A program made the position numbers and the translations under genes. This document shows positions 34,805 through 45,500 of a DNA stretch of 64,000 bases, one piece after another. Location of the stretch: assembly GCF_003023845.1 (NCBI RefSeq), contig NZ_PYFT01000001.1:3720001-3784000 (forward strand), in the 5' to 3' direction. The notes under the pieces are model-generated. The model was given only the letters and a program-made list of their open reading frames with translations, did not search any database and had not been told where the DNA came from. How positions within the stretch are numbered: the stretch's first letter is position 1; every line of letters begins with the position of its first letter. The stretch comes from Adhaeribacter arboris. GTDB lineage: Bacteria > Bacteroidota > Bacteroidia > Cytophagales > Hymenobacteraceae.

Positions 34805-36130
34805 CTATAATGCATTTGATAACTCAGCAGGGTTGGTATTTGGGAGAGCCTGGTAGAACACAAAAGTACCTTTGTCATCTTTTTCTGGCTGAACTTCTTT
34901 CTCCTTTGTGCCTTGTTTCACCTTTATGGTTTTCCAATCGGTGGGCACGTAGGTTTTTAAGGTAAGCGGCAAGTCATACAGATTCTTATCCAGGGAGTGC
35001 GTTAAATTAACAATAATAACGTTTTCTTTTTGCTGGCCTTGTACTTTGGCGTTCATTCGTTGCCGCATGTACTTGGTAACATCGGCAAAAGTAGCTACCC
35101 ATAGTTTATCTTCCCGGGCTTTCATGTACCTGAAATATTCGTCGAGTAAGGTGGCGGGCAAGGCTTCCCAACCAATACCCTCTACCCCGTGGATTACCAG
35201 CACCAGCCAATTATTATCGTGCGCGGCGACGGTATCTACCCAGGATTTCATTAAAGGCAAAGGCGTTTTAGTAGTAGCGCCCCGTTGCCATTGCACATAC
35301 TCTTTTTTAAAATTACCCGGCTGTTCATCGCTGCTGCGGTTTATTTCGGCTAAGAAGGGTTCGGGCATGCGGTTTCTTAAAGCGGGATATATTTTTTTAG
35401 CGTATTCCACTACCCGTTCGTTTTCGGTTCCGTAAGGTCCTTCGGCGGAAAATGTATATTTAGGGCCCAGTTGTTTTAAAATATCTTCCTTACTCTTTTC
35501 CAGTTCATATAACAGATTAGGCTCATCTAAAGCGGCCAAACGCGGGTGCGTAACCGTATGACTGGCAAACTCATGGCCTTGGGCGGCATAACTCCGGATT
35601 TTATCCCAGGTAACTCCCCGGGCTTCAGCTACTTCTTTATTAGCGAGGTAACCGGGTTTAAAGGCACCTGCTCTTACTTTTTTATAAACTTCATCCATTA
35701 CCTTATAAGCTTCTTCTGGTTTACCGGCATCTACCAGGGCGCCCGCCTGGGTATGATAATCGATAGTTCCCTGGTAGCCTAAAAAGCCAACGGCCGAGGC
35801 TCTTTCGAAAAAGTTTTCTTTGTTAGTAGGCTGCGTAGCCGTTTCGGCGATTATTTCTTTTACCGACCGGCCAATAAATCGGCCCTGGTACTGAGAACCT
35901 GGTATTTGCCCGGTAATAATAAAAAAGGTAGCCGGAAAACCCAGTTGGTTCATTATCGGTAAAGCTTTGGCAAACTGGTTGGTAGAGCCATCGTCGTAGG
36001 TAAGCGAAACCGCGGCTTTTTTGCCGTATTGCCACTTGGTAATTTCGGTTTTCCCTATAATTTCTTCCTTACGGTTACAGGCAATAACTATCGAAACAAT
36101 AACTGTTAATAAAACAAATCTTTTCAGCAT
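34805..36130 (-). CDS. Polysaccharide deacetylase (CE4) lipoprotein
   Basis: 441 aa. A lipobox (Ile-Val-Ile-Ala-Cys18) predicts membrane anchoring. The NodB-type domain has AAVSLTYDDGSTNQFAKALPIM (metal-binding Asp46-Asp47) and GHEFASHTVTHPRL (His-x3-His). An insert between the motifs (about 90-190) is longer than in minimal CE4 enzymes. A C-terminal beta-rich domain (about 340-441) is unrecognised. It likely removes acetyl groups from GlcNAc in chitin oligomers or peptidoglycan. It sits 36 bases downstream of one GH18 gene and 141 bases upstream of another. Confidence 0.93.
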   Translation of the reverse strand: MLKRFVLLTVIVSIVIACNRKEEIIGKTEITKWQYGKKAAVSLTYDDGSTNQFAKALPIMNQLGFPATFFIITGQIPGSQYQGRFIGRSVKEIIAETATQPTNKENFFERASAVGFLGYQGTIDYHTQAGALVDAGKPEEAYKVMDEVYKKVRAGAFKPGYLANKEVAEARGVTWDKIRSYAAQGHEFASHTVTHPRLAALDEPNLLYELEKSKEDILKQLGPKYTFSAEGPYGTENERVVEYAKKIYPALRNRMPEPFLAEINRSSDEQPGNFKKEYVQWQRGATTKTPLPLMKSWVDTVAAHDNNWLVLVIHGVEGIGWEALPATLLDEYFRYMKAREDKLWVATFADVTKYMRQRMNAKVQGQQKENVIIVNLTHSLDKNLYDLPLTLKTYVPTDWKTIKVKQGTKEKEVQPEKDDKGTFVFYQALPNTNPAELSNAL

Positions 36131-36166
36131 ATTCAGAATGAATGGTGAAACAAAATGGGTTTAAAT

Positions 36167-37306
36167 TTAAGGCAATACCCGGTGGATAGTGGAGATTAGA
36201 TATTCTTTCGGGTCGCGAAAATATTCCCAGAAAAATATTCCGGCTAAGTTATTTTTTTGGATGTACTTACACTTTTGCTTAATAGATTTTTCGTCGTCGT
36301 AGGTAATAAATATTTTACTATCCGAATTAAACAAATAAGGCGCTTTGGCTTTCCGGTCCCAGTAACGCTTATAACCCTGTTGGTTAATTAGGGCATCTTT
36401 AATATCGGAATAGCCACCGCCTTGGGTTGATTTTACACGGGGCTGGTTTAAACCTCTGTTCTTGGTGCTGCCGGCTTCCCAACCTTTCCCGTAAAAAGCA
36501 GCGCCTAAACCTAACTTGTGCGCCGGAACGCCAGCGGCTATAAAATTTTTAACGGATTGATCGGCCGATGAACCCGGTACCTCGCTTTTAGCCGGGTACA
36601 AATTGGTATGGTGCCCAACGGTATTGTTTTTACCGGAGTAGTCGTAAGTCATTAAATAAATATAATCGAGGTATTGCTGCACCTTATCCATTTCGGTGTT
36701 TTGAATGAAGGATTTAGACCCACCTACAGCCGCCGTTAATTCGTAGTGCTTACCGGTTTCGGTTTCGAACTTATCCAGTTCTTCCCGCACGGCTTTAAAC
36801 ATTAAGGTATAGTTCTGTTTATCCTCGGGCCGGAAAATATTCCCTTCTTCGCCTTTCATGGCGGGGTATTCCCAATCAATATCTACCCCATCCAATTTAT
36901 ACTGTCGGATTATATCTACGCTGGTGCGGGCAAATAAAGCGCGGGAAGTGGGCGTTAAAACGGCATCCGAAAAAAAATCGCTCCAGCCCCAACCGCCAAT
37001 GGATATTAAAATTTTTAAGTTTGGATTTTTAAGTTTCAGCGCATTCAGCTTCCGGAAATTAATGGAATCGGTAGCCAGATTGGTGAGCACTGCCATGCTG
37101 TCTTGGCAGTTCACAAAGGCGTAAATAATGTGCGTTAATTTTTCGGCGTCAATTTCCTCGGCGGCTACTAAACCGCGGAAACCTCCCACATAACCCGTTA
37201 CCACGTACTTTTTGGGCTTGGGTGTTTCTGTTAATTTGGGATTAGCGAAAACGGTTACAAAAGTAAAAAAAGCCAGACAAACTAAGCGGAGTTGTTTATT
37301 TATCAT
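36167..37306 (-). CDS. GH18 chitinase-like glycoside hydrolase
   Basis: 379 aa with a signal peptide (residues 1-21). It has LKILISIGGWGWSDFF and the catalytic DGVDIDWEYPAMKGEEGN with Asp142, Asp144 and Glu146 present, plus YIYLMTYDYSG and a C-terminal GIFFWEYFRDP. It is related to, but clearly diverged from, the enzyme encoded at 33548-34663 and probably has a different preference. It is the first gene of the minus-strand chitin-active operon. Confidence 0.95.
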   Translation of the reverse strand: MINKQLRLVCLAFFTFVTVFANPKLTETPKPKKYVVTGYVGGFRGLVAAEEIDAEKLTHIIYAFVNCQDSMAVLTNLATDSINFRKLNALKLKNPNLKILISIGGWGWSDFFSDAVLTPTSRALFARTSVDIIRQYKLDGVDIDWEYPAMKGEEGNIFRPEDKQNYTLMFKAVREELDKFETETGKHYELTAAVGGSKSFIQNTEMDKVQQYLDYIYLMTYDYSGKNNTVGHHTNLYPAKSEVPGSSADQSVKNFIAAGVPAHKLGLGAAFYGKGWEAGSTKNRGLNQPRVKSTQGGGYSDIKDALINQQGYKRYWDRKAKAPYLFNSDSKIFITYDDEKSIKQKCKYIQKNNLAGIFFWEYFRDPKEYLISTIHRVLP

Positions 37307-37768
37307 AACTAATGAAGTAATCTGCTAGCGTGAATCTTAAATGTAATTACATAAAAGGTAATAGGCACTATTCGTCCTATTTTTCGGCCTTTTAAAATTT
37401 GTTGATGAAAGTAACATAGGTATTTAGCCTACTTTCTTCATCGGCATCAAACGGCGTGGCAATCTTTTGCAGTCAATCTTTTTACCTGCCTTTTAAATGA
37501 GCGTGGCGGGCAAGGATGAGCAATTGATTTAATTAACACTTTTAAATATAAACTTATTATTAATAAAGACACCAATCCTGTAAAACCGGGCTACTTAGTC
37601 AAGTTCTTTTTCTGGTTAGCACTAATATTTTAGTTGCGTTTTCTTAAGAAATATGTAGCAAAAACAAGTTAGTCGGATGAGTAATCTGAGCAAATCGTTT
37701 GGGCTAATTTTAGAATCTTAGATTATTCTATTATATTAAAACTTCTATTTACTTGGTTAAAAGTTTAT
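37307..37768. other. Divergent AT-rich intergenic region
   Basis: 462 bases separating the chitin-active operon from the beta-propeller lipoprotein gene. It contains both promoters by position; I see no convincing repeat, hairpin or coding frame. Confidence 0.4.
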
Positions 37769-39307
37769 ATGTACCCCTTCGTCCTGAAAAATTTAAAAAA
37801 ACTCACCTATTCCTCTTTATTCTTTATCGGTTTAGCTGTTTTACTTATTCTAGGAAGTTGCGCTCCCAAGAAAAAACAAAGTAGTTTGGTCTGGGATAAA
37901 AACCTCTATACCATTGGTTCGCAATCGTCGCCGCGAGCCGAAGATTTAAATAAGGACGGCATTTTGGATATTGTAATGGGTGGAGGGAAAAACGAATTTC
38001 AGCAAAGTGACCAAGGCGTATTGGCTCTGAATGGCAAAACCGGTGAGGTATTGTGGCAACAGGAATCCCCGGATCAGGTATACGGCTCCGCTACTTTTTA
38101 TGATATTTCCGGGGATGGGATAAAAGATATTTTTATTGGCGGAAGATCCCCCAACTTAAAGGCGCTGGATGGGAAAACCGGTAAAGTTATCTGGAAGTAC
38201 CAATACCAGTACGAGAAAGATCCAGTATTACGCTATGCCCGTTTTAATTTTTATAATATTGCCTTAGTTCCTGACCAAAATAAAGATGGTTCACCGGATT
38301 TACTGGTCCTTAATGGCGGTAATGCCCAAGCAAAACCTAATTCCGAAGCGGATCGGTTTCCGGGGGTATTAATGGTGATGGATGCGAAAACGGGGTTGGT
38401 TTTAGCTGCCGACACCATGCCCGACGGCAAAGAATCGTATATGTCGCCACTGTGCTTTAAACAGCCCGATAGCCCGGATTACAACATTATTTTTGGTACC
38501 GGCGGCGAAACCATTCCGGGTAGTTTGTATACCGCGAAGCTCTCCGATTTAATGGCCCGGAAATTAAGCCGAGCCAAAGTACTCGCTTCGGAGCAAGGCC
38601 ACGGCTTTATTGCCCCTCCCGTTTTAGCCGACATAACCCAGGATGGGAATTACGATATTGTAGCCATTTCGCACGGCAGCAGCATTTTTGCCATTGATGG
38701 AAAAAACCAGCAACAATTATGGAAACAAAATATTCCTGGTACCGAATCGAGTAATAGTTTTGCGGTAGGCTATTTCACCGACGATGCTATTCCGGATTTT
38801 TTCACTTTCGTAAGTAAAGGCGCTTGGCCCGCTAACACCGGCACGATGCAAATTTTACTGGATGGCAAACACGGGAGAATAACTTACCAGAATTCTTTAG
38901 GTTGTTCCGGATTTTCTTCGCCGGTAGTTTATGATTTAAACAACGATGGCCAGGACGAAGTAATTATCAGCATCAACGAATACGATTGTTCGCGCGATTT
39001 AATTAATCAAGCTTCTTTCCCGATAGAAAACAAACTTTTAGCCATTAACTTTAAAGACAAATCCATTAATACCATTGATCAAACCAAAGGCTTTAAAAAT
39101 ATTTTCTCCACTCCCTGGATTGGCGATATGGATAATGACGGCTACCTGGATATTGTCCATTGTCAGTACTTCAGTCATTCCGATATTCTCTCTTTTTTGG
39201 GTATGCGGGTGAAACGCATTGATACGCCCATTAAAATCAAAGAAAAACCTTTGTGGGGTTCTTACATGGGTTCTGACGGCAACGGCTTGTTTTCGGCGGT
39301 TCGGTAG
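37769..39307 (+). CDS. FG-GAP/PQQ-like beta-propeller lipoprotein
   Basis: 512 aa. The N-terminal hydrophobic segment ends in a lipobox (Leu-Gly-Ser-Cys, Cys31). The body has repeated blades with calcium-type loops: DLNKDGILDIVMGG, DISGDGIKDIFIGG, DQNKDGSPDLLVLNGG, DLNNDGQDEVII and DMDNDGYLDIV, mixed with PQQ-like phrases (LNGKTGEVLWQ, LDGKTGKVIWK). This makes it an integrin-like or PQQ-like propeller on the cell surface or in the periplasm, probably a binding rather than catalytic protein. It may serve polysaccharide capture next to the chitinases, but no direct evidence shows that. Confidence 0.88.
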   Translation: MYPFVLKNLKKLTYSSLFFIGLAVLLILGSCAPKKKQSSLVWDKNLYTIGSQSSPRAEDLNKDGILDIVMGGGKNEFQQSDQGVLALNGKTGEVLWQQESPDQVYGSATFYDISGDGIKDIFIGGRSPNLKALDGKTGKVIWKYQYQYEKDPVLRYARFNFYNIALVPDQNKDGSPDLLVLNGGNAQAKPNSEADRFPGVLMVMDAKTGLVLAADTMPDGKESYMSPLCFKQPDSPDYNIIFGTGGETIPGSLYTAKLSDLMARKLSRAKVLASEQGHGFIAPPVLADITQDGNYDIVAISHGSSIFAIDGKNQQQLWKQNIPGTESSNSFAVGYFTDDAIPDFFTFVSKGAWPANTGTMQILLDGKHGRITYQNSLGCSGFSSPVVYDLNNDGQDEVIISINEYDCSRDLINQASFPIENKLLAINFKDKSINTIDQTKGFKNIFSTPWIGDMDNDGYLDIVHCQYFSHSDILSFLGMRVKRIDTPIKIKEKPLWGSYMGSDGNGLFSAVR

Positions 39308-39534
39308 GTGATGATAAACAAGTAGTAGGTGGTAGGTTTTAAGTTTTACGTTGAATCTGTTTCGGATTTCAAATTATTAAGAGAAAATTCCCTTTCTCAA
39401 GAACAATAAGCTTCTTTTAAGGTAAATGGTTACAACAAAGTCGGACTAAATTGAAAATTTAAATTTACTCCTGCGTAAAAAAGCCATTACCTTCGTTCTT
39501 ATTCTTATAAGTATTCCTACTTCTGCAAAGCACC

Positions 39535-40296
39535 ATGAAATTACACTACCGCGATTTAGGTCAGGGTACTCCGTTCGTAATCTTACACGGTTTATTTGGT
39601 ATTTCGGATAACTGGCAAACCTTAGCTAAATACTGGAGTCAGAAATACCACGTGTACTTACTCGATTTGCGTAACCACGGCCGTTCGCCGCAAAGCACCG
39701 ATTTTAATTACGACTTAATGGTCGAAGATTTATCCGAATTTATAACGGAACATAACTTAGTTAATCCGGTTATTATGGGCCATTCCATGGGTGGTAAGGT
39801 TGCCATGAACTTTGCTCTTAGTCATCCCAATCAGGTGAGTAAGTTAATAGTGGTGGACATTGCGCCCCGCCCCTACCCGGTACACCACCAGGATATCATT
39901 AACGGCTTAAATGCCATTGATATTAGCACCATGACCAGCCGCACCGAAGCGGAAACGGCTTTGGAACCTTACATTCCGGAAACCGATGTCCGCTTATTCC
40001 TGCTGAAGAATTTGTACCGCAAAGAAGATAATTCGTTTGGCTGGCGCATGAATTTAGCCGCCATTGAGCGTAACATTGCAGAAGTTGGCCGCGAAACTAT
40101 TGCGGATGTTCCTTTTACCAAGCCTACTTTATTTGTAAAAGGAGGCAATTCCCGCTACATTCAGGAAAAAGATGTACCCTCCATTCAACGATTATTCCCG
40201 AACGTACAACTTGTTACCATCGAGAATGTTGGCCACTGGGTACACGCCGAAGCGCCCGAAAAGTTTTACCAGTTGGTTGTAGATTTTATCGGTTAA
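39535..40296 (+). CDS. Alpha/beta hydrolase (YbfF-like esterase)
   Basis: 253 aa, cytoplasmic. The alpha/beta hydrolase motifs are clear: oxyanion loop VILHGLFGISDNW, DLRNHGRSP, nucleophile elbow GHSMGGKVA (Ser84) and the C-terminal His in NVGHWVHAEAP. The sequence resembles YbfF-type acyl-CoA/ester hydrolases common in Bacteroidota. Substrate is unknown. The next gene begins 4 bases after its stop, so an operon with the RsmI-like and ApbE genes is likely. Confidence 0.93.
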   Translation: MKLHYRDLGQGTPFVILHGLFGISDNWQTLAKYWSQKYHVYLLDLRNHGRSPQSTDFNYDLMVEDLSEFITEHNLVNPVIMGHSMGGKVAMNFALSHPNQVSKLIVVDIAPRPYPVHHQDIINGLNAIDISTMTSRTEAETALEPYIPETDVRLFLLKNLYRKEDNSFGWRMNLAAIERNIAEVGRETIADVPFTKPTLFVKGGNSRYIQEKDVPSIQRLFPNVQLVTIENVGHWVHAEAPEKFYQLVVDFIG

Positions 40297-40300
40297 TTAC

Positions 40301-41013
40301 ATGGCTGCTTCTGGTACCGTTTACCTCATTCCCACCGTTCTCGCTGAAGATACCGCGACAGCCGTCATCCCGGCCCAGGTAGCCCAATGCATTTCCGGAT
40401 TGTCGTACTTTATCGTGGAAAATGCCCGTACGGCCCGGCGTTACATTAAAACCATGGCTCCGGAGAAAGTGATTGAATTGTTGCAGATTATGGTAATTGA
40501 TAAAAATTCTTCGGAAGCCGAGGTTAAAAAAGCTTTAGATCCGATTTTAAAAGGGCAAAACGCCGGTATTATTTCGGAAGCCGGCTGCCCCGGCGTAGCT
40601 GATCCGGGTGCTGAAGTAGTGAAATTGGCGCATCGCGCCGGAATAAAAGTGGTGCCTTTAGTGGGTCCATCGTCGATATTAATGGCTTTGATGAGCTCGG
40701 GCTTTAATGGGCAGTCGTTTGCCTTTCACGGGTATTTGCCCATTGAAAAAAAGACCGGGTGCAAGCCATCCTAAATTTAGAAAAAGAAATGCTGCAGCGC
40801 GACCAAACGCAAATTTTCATGGAAACGCCTTACCGCAATAACCAAATGCTCACTGATTTATTGCAACAACTTCATCCTACTACCCGCCTTTGCATCGCCG
40901 CCAATATTACCGGTCCGAACGAATTTATTAAAACCAATACCATCGCCAACTGGCAAGGCCACTTACCCGATATTCATAAGCAGCCCACGATTTTTTTAAT
41001 TTACCGCCCGTAG
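40301..41013 (+). pseudogene. RsmI-like SAM-dependent methyltransferase, split by a one-base frameshift
   Basis: The first part (40301-40774) shows the tetrapyrrole-methylase fold of the RsmI/YraL family: TVYLIPTVLAED, FIVENARTARRYIK, NAGIISEAGCPGVADPG and VVPLVGPSSILMALMSSGF. It goes out of frame after YLPIEKK. The family sequence resumes in another frame (DRVQAILNLEKEM, then IFMETPYRNNQML) and ends at 41013. Adding one A to the seven-A run at 40746-40752 joins them into about 237 aa, the normal length. RsmI 2'-O-methylates C1402 of 16S rRNA; this Bacteroidota subgroup may differ. The remaining sequence is intact, so the defect is either recent or an assembly artefact. Confidence 0.87.
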
Positions 41014-41029
41014 TTTACTATTTTTGGTA

Positions 41030-42067
41030 ATGCCCATCTGCCGCTGGTTATTCTTTTTTCTGATTTGGTTTATACCGGTTTTTAGCTCTGCCTACCCGCA
41101 AGTGGCACGTAAAAAACTGCCCTTGCAACGCTATGAATACAGCCACCCCCAAATGGGCACCATTTTCCGGATTGTTCTTTATGCTCGTTCCGTACCCCAA
41201 GCTCAGGCGGCCGCCCAAGCCGCTTTTAACCGCGTAGATCAACTAAACCAAATAATGAGCGACTATATTCCGGATAGCGAACTGAATCAGCTTTCGGCTT
41301 CGGCAGGTACTGGTAAAGAGGTAAAACTAAGTCCGGATTTATGGCAGGTATTGCAAATATCGCAAGAAGTTGCCCGAAAAACGCAGGGTGCTTTTGATGT
41401 AACGGTAGGCCCATTGGTGCAACTTTGGCGCCGTTCCCGCCGACAGCAGCAACTACCCAGCCCGGAAGTTCTGGCTAAAGCAAAAGCCGCAACCGGCTAC
41501 CAACATCTGCATTTAAATAAGAAAAATCAGACAGCAAAATTACTGGTATCGGGTATGCAATTGGATTTAGGCGCTATTGGCAAAGGCTACGCCGTAGATG
41601 AAGCCATGGAAGTGCTGCGGCAAAAAGGGATAAAAATAGCGCTCGTGGATGGCGGAGGAAATATCCGGGTAAGTAAAGCTCCACCGGGTACCAAAGGCTG
41701 GGTGCTTGATTTAAGCATTAGCAACGAAACCGACCACATTGGCGGAAAACAAATTTATTTGAAACACGGCGGAGTGGCTACTTCCGGTGATTTATACCAA
41801 TTTGTAGAATTAAACGGCTTGCGCTACTCGCACATTATCAATCCTTTTACCGGTTTAGGCCTTACCGATCAGCGTCGGGTAACTATTGTGGCTAAAAACG
41901 GCACCAATGCCGACTGGCTCTCCACCGCCTTAAGTGTATTGCCCATAAAGCAAGCCCTGACTTTAGCTAACCGCACTCCTAAAGCGGGTGCTGCTATTGT
42001 GAGTAACATTAATGGCACTACTCAGCAGCAATCGCGCCGCTTCCGGCAATTGAAATGGGTAAAGTAA
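41030..42067 (+). CDS. apbE: FAD:protein FMN transferase (ApbE family)
   Basis: 345 aa from the ATG at 41030; a TTG six bases upstream is less likely. A signal-anchor or signal peptide (residues 1-22) is followed by the ApbE domain: MGTIFRIVLYA, FNRVDQLNQIMSDYIPDSELNQL, AFDVTVGPLVQLW, LDLGAIGKGYAVDEA, ALVDGGGNIR and VATSGDLYQF, with THIINP-like SHIINPFTG. The enzyme attaches FMN to Thr residues of periplasmic redox proteins such as Nqr or Rnf subunits. It lies 16 bases behind the methyltransferase gene. Confidence 0.94.
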   Translation: MPICRWLFFFLIWFIPVFSSAYPQVARKKLPLQRYEYSHPQMGTIFRIVLYARSVPQAQAAAQAAFNRVDQLNQIMSDYIPDSELNQLSASAGTGKEVKLSPDLWQVLQISQEVARKTQGAFDVTVGPLVQLWRRSRRQQQLPSPEVLAKAKAATGYQHLHLNKKNQTAKLLVSGMQLDLGAIGKGYAVDEAMEVLRQKGIKIALVDGGGNIRVSKAPPGTKGWVLDLSISNETDHIGGKQIYLKHGGVATSGDLYQFVELNGLRYSHIINPFTGLGLTDQRRVTIVAKNGTNADWLSTALSVLPIKQALTLANRTPKAGAAIVSNINGTTQQQSRRFRQLKWVK

Positions 42068-42557
42068 TACAGGCAGCTGCATGGAAAAGACCTAAATAGA
42101 ACGGATTTCCTGTTTCTTTCATTTCTACTTTCCCTACTCTCTCTAAAATTTATTCTAATTAAAATAGTATTCTCAAATACCCGGTAACAACTTATCTATT
42201 AGCCGGATATAAGAGTAAACTTTTAAAAGGAAAATACCTATACCCAGATGTAGAATAACGTTGTTATGAAAAAAGAATTTATCCCGCAGACACCTAAAAT
42301 ATTACTAAGATCCCACTCTCTTCTAAAAAAGTATCACCAAAAAGTACAACTAAATTGAAGAAGTAAGAATACCTTTTTAATTCCCTAATTTACCTTCCTA
42401 TAGCTTAAAAATACCCAATTTTAGGTATAGGACAAAGGCTATCAACTGCTTACATTTACTAGTTTCCTGGCTGGTTTCTTCAAAGGTGAGGTTCAGGTAT
42501 GTTTTTTCAAGGTCTTTCATTTTTACACTCATTCGTATTTTTTACACTTTCTCATTT
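42068..42557. other. AT-rich intergenic region
   Basis: 490 bases upstream of the giant repeat protein. It contains only short frames; I see no repeat or strong hairpin. Confidence 0.4.
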
Positions 42558-45500
42558 ATGAAAATACATGTATCTCTTGGTTACCCGATTCAATTGAATC
42601 GGGTATTTAATAATTGGTGGATTTACCTTTGTCCATGCTTTTTGCTGCATTTTACTTTCCCCACCCAAACATTCGCTCAGAATAAAGTTTGGGATAAAAC
42701 ATTGGGAGGAGAAAAACTAGAAATATTAACCGTAGTAAAACAAACCAGCGACGGCGGCTATATCTTGGGGGGTAGCTCCGCCTCCGGAATTAGTGGAGAT
42801 AAATCGGAGCCTAATAAAGGTGAAAAGGATGAATTTGGCGCTTACCCAAATGATTACTGGGTAGTAAAATTAAACGCTGATGGTTCCAAGGCTTGGGACA
42901 AAACTATTGGCGGGAGGGAAGAAGATGTTTTAAATTCCATTCAATTGACCAGTGATGGCGGTTATCTGCTGGGGGGCACTTCCACTTCCGGCGTTAGCGG
43001 CAACAAAAAGGATATTAATTATGGCGCCTCCGATTACTGGCTGGTGAAATTAGATGCGAAGGGAAACAAGCTCTGGGATAAAAGTTACGGCGGTAAAGGT
43101 TCCGATAATTTAGTCTCGCTGCAGCCAAGCAGCGACGGTGGTTATCTCTTAGGAGGTTCTTCTACTTCTGGCATTAACGGCAATAAAACCCATCCCAAAA
43201 TAGGCCGCAGTGATTTCTGGATCGTGAAGTTACAGGCCGATGGCACTATGATTTGGGACAGAACCTTTGGCGGCACGAACGATGATTTTCTTAGCACTTT
43301 TGTAAGTACTCCGGATGGGGGCTGTTTACTCTCTGGTCAGATTTATGAAATAGGTACTAAATTGATTAAAGTTAAAGCCGATGGCTCTCAAGATTGGGAA
43401 AAAACAGTAGGATACCCCGAAATAATTGCTTTACAAACAATTAAGGAGGGAGGATTTATAGCGGGCTATTCAGTAAGTACTTCTTCCGCATCTTTTAATT
43501 ACGGAATACGGAAATTAAAATCGGATGGCACTCCGGTTTGGGAGAAAAGTTTTGGCGGTAATGATTCTGATTATTTAAAGTTCCTGCAGGTTACTACGGA
43601 CGGTGGTTATATCTTGGGAGGCACTTCTTATTCGGATAGCAGTGGCGTAAAAACGGAGCATAAAAGAGGCACTTGTCTGGGTGAAAATTTCTTCCTGTCA
43701 TCTTGTGGCACGGATTACTGGGTACTAAAATTAAACGCGGATGGCACGCAAGAATGGGACCGGACCATTGGCAGTGAAGAGTACGATGATTTAACCTTTT
43801 TGCAGCAAACCAAAGAAGGGGGCTATATTCTGGGGGGTACCGCTTCCTCTGGTAGTAGTTACGACAAAACCCAAACTAGTAGAGGGAGTAACGATTACTG
43901 GGTAGTACAACTGGATAATACTGTTCGGCAGAATCAAACAATAACCTTTGCTCCTATTGTATTAACGAAAATCGTAGGTGATGCGCCTTTTGCTTTAGAA
44001 GCCAAAGCTAGCTCCGGCCTGCCGATTGCTTTTCGGGTATTATCCGGACCCGCTACCGTAAAAGGCAATATAGTAACTCTTACCGGGGTGGGGGAAGTTC
44101 GCGTGCAAGCCTATCAGGCGGGTAATGCCACGTATAATTCAGCGGCTACCGACCAAACTTTTGTCGTAGATGAACGCAAGTATATTACCAAACAATGGGA
44201 CAAAACCTACGGTGGCTTTAACCAAGAGACGCTTTCGGCTTTAATCCCCACTCCGGATGGCGGTTACCTGGCAGGTGGTTATTCTAACTCGGGTAATACC
44301 GGAGATAAAAGTAGCCCTGGTAAAGGACGAAATGATTATTGGCTAACCAAACTAAATAATCAGGGACAAAAGGAATGGGATAAAGCTTATGGCGGAAATA
44401 ATGGAGATAGCCTAATGGCACTTGTTGCTACCCCTGACGGCGGTTTTTTACTCGGCGGTACTTCCTATTCCGGCAAAAGTGGCGACAAGAGCCAGGAAAT
44501 CAGGGGTTCCGGGCAAGGAATATACGGACATGGAGATTACTGGCTGGTGAAGATAGATGCCCAAGGCACCAAGCTCTGGGACAAAACTTACGGTGGCAAT
44601 GCCGCCGATGAATTGATGGCCTTAATGACTACCCCCGACGGCGGTTTCTTACTCGGAGGCACTTCGTATTCCGGTAAAAGCGGGGATAAGAGTCAGGCCA
44701 GTAAAGATACCGAGCAAGAAGCTTACTTAAGAGGAGACTACTGGCTAGTAAAAGTAGACGCGAAGGGCACCAAGCTTTGGGATAAAACTTTCGGCGGGGG
44801 TGGTTCGGATAAGCTAATGGCCCTAGTAGTTGCTCCGGAAGGAGGCTACTTAGTAGGAGGTTCATCAACTTCTGGAATATCCGGGGATAAAAGTGAGGTT
44901 AACCGCAGTCTGGAAGATTATTGGGTAGTGCGTTTAAAAGAAGATGGCAGTAAAATATGGGATAAAACCTTGGGCGGCCTACCGGAAACCGTTTACTATG
45001 ATGAGTGTAATGAAAATTGCGAGATGAAGGTAGGACGTTCCATCTTAACGGCTTTAGTGGCTACCCCAGACGGAAGCTTCTTATTAGGTGGTTATTCCAA
45101 CGCGGAGAAGGGAGCCGATAAAACGGACGGCAATTTGGTTGGCTCTTACAGTTCTTCTATATTAAATGATTATTGGATAGTAAAAATAGATAGTAAAGGC
45201 AAGAAAATGTGGGACAAAACTTACGGCGGCATTTTTTCGGAAAAAGTATTAGATTATGATATCGGCACATATTTTACCGGTAATTCCCAGCTTAGCTCTA
45301 TTATTGCTACCCCGGATGGCAATTACTTACTTGCCGGCACCTCAGATTCGGATAAAGGCCGCGATAGGAGTGAAAATGCCCGGGGAGGCGGCGAACTCTA
45401 TATTTACCTTTTCCGGGGAGAAATTCCGGACGACTACCGCATTGGACGAAGAAGCGAAAGAGACTATTGGGTAGTGAAGATAGATGAAGAAGGTACAAAA

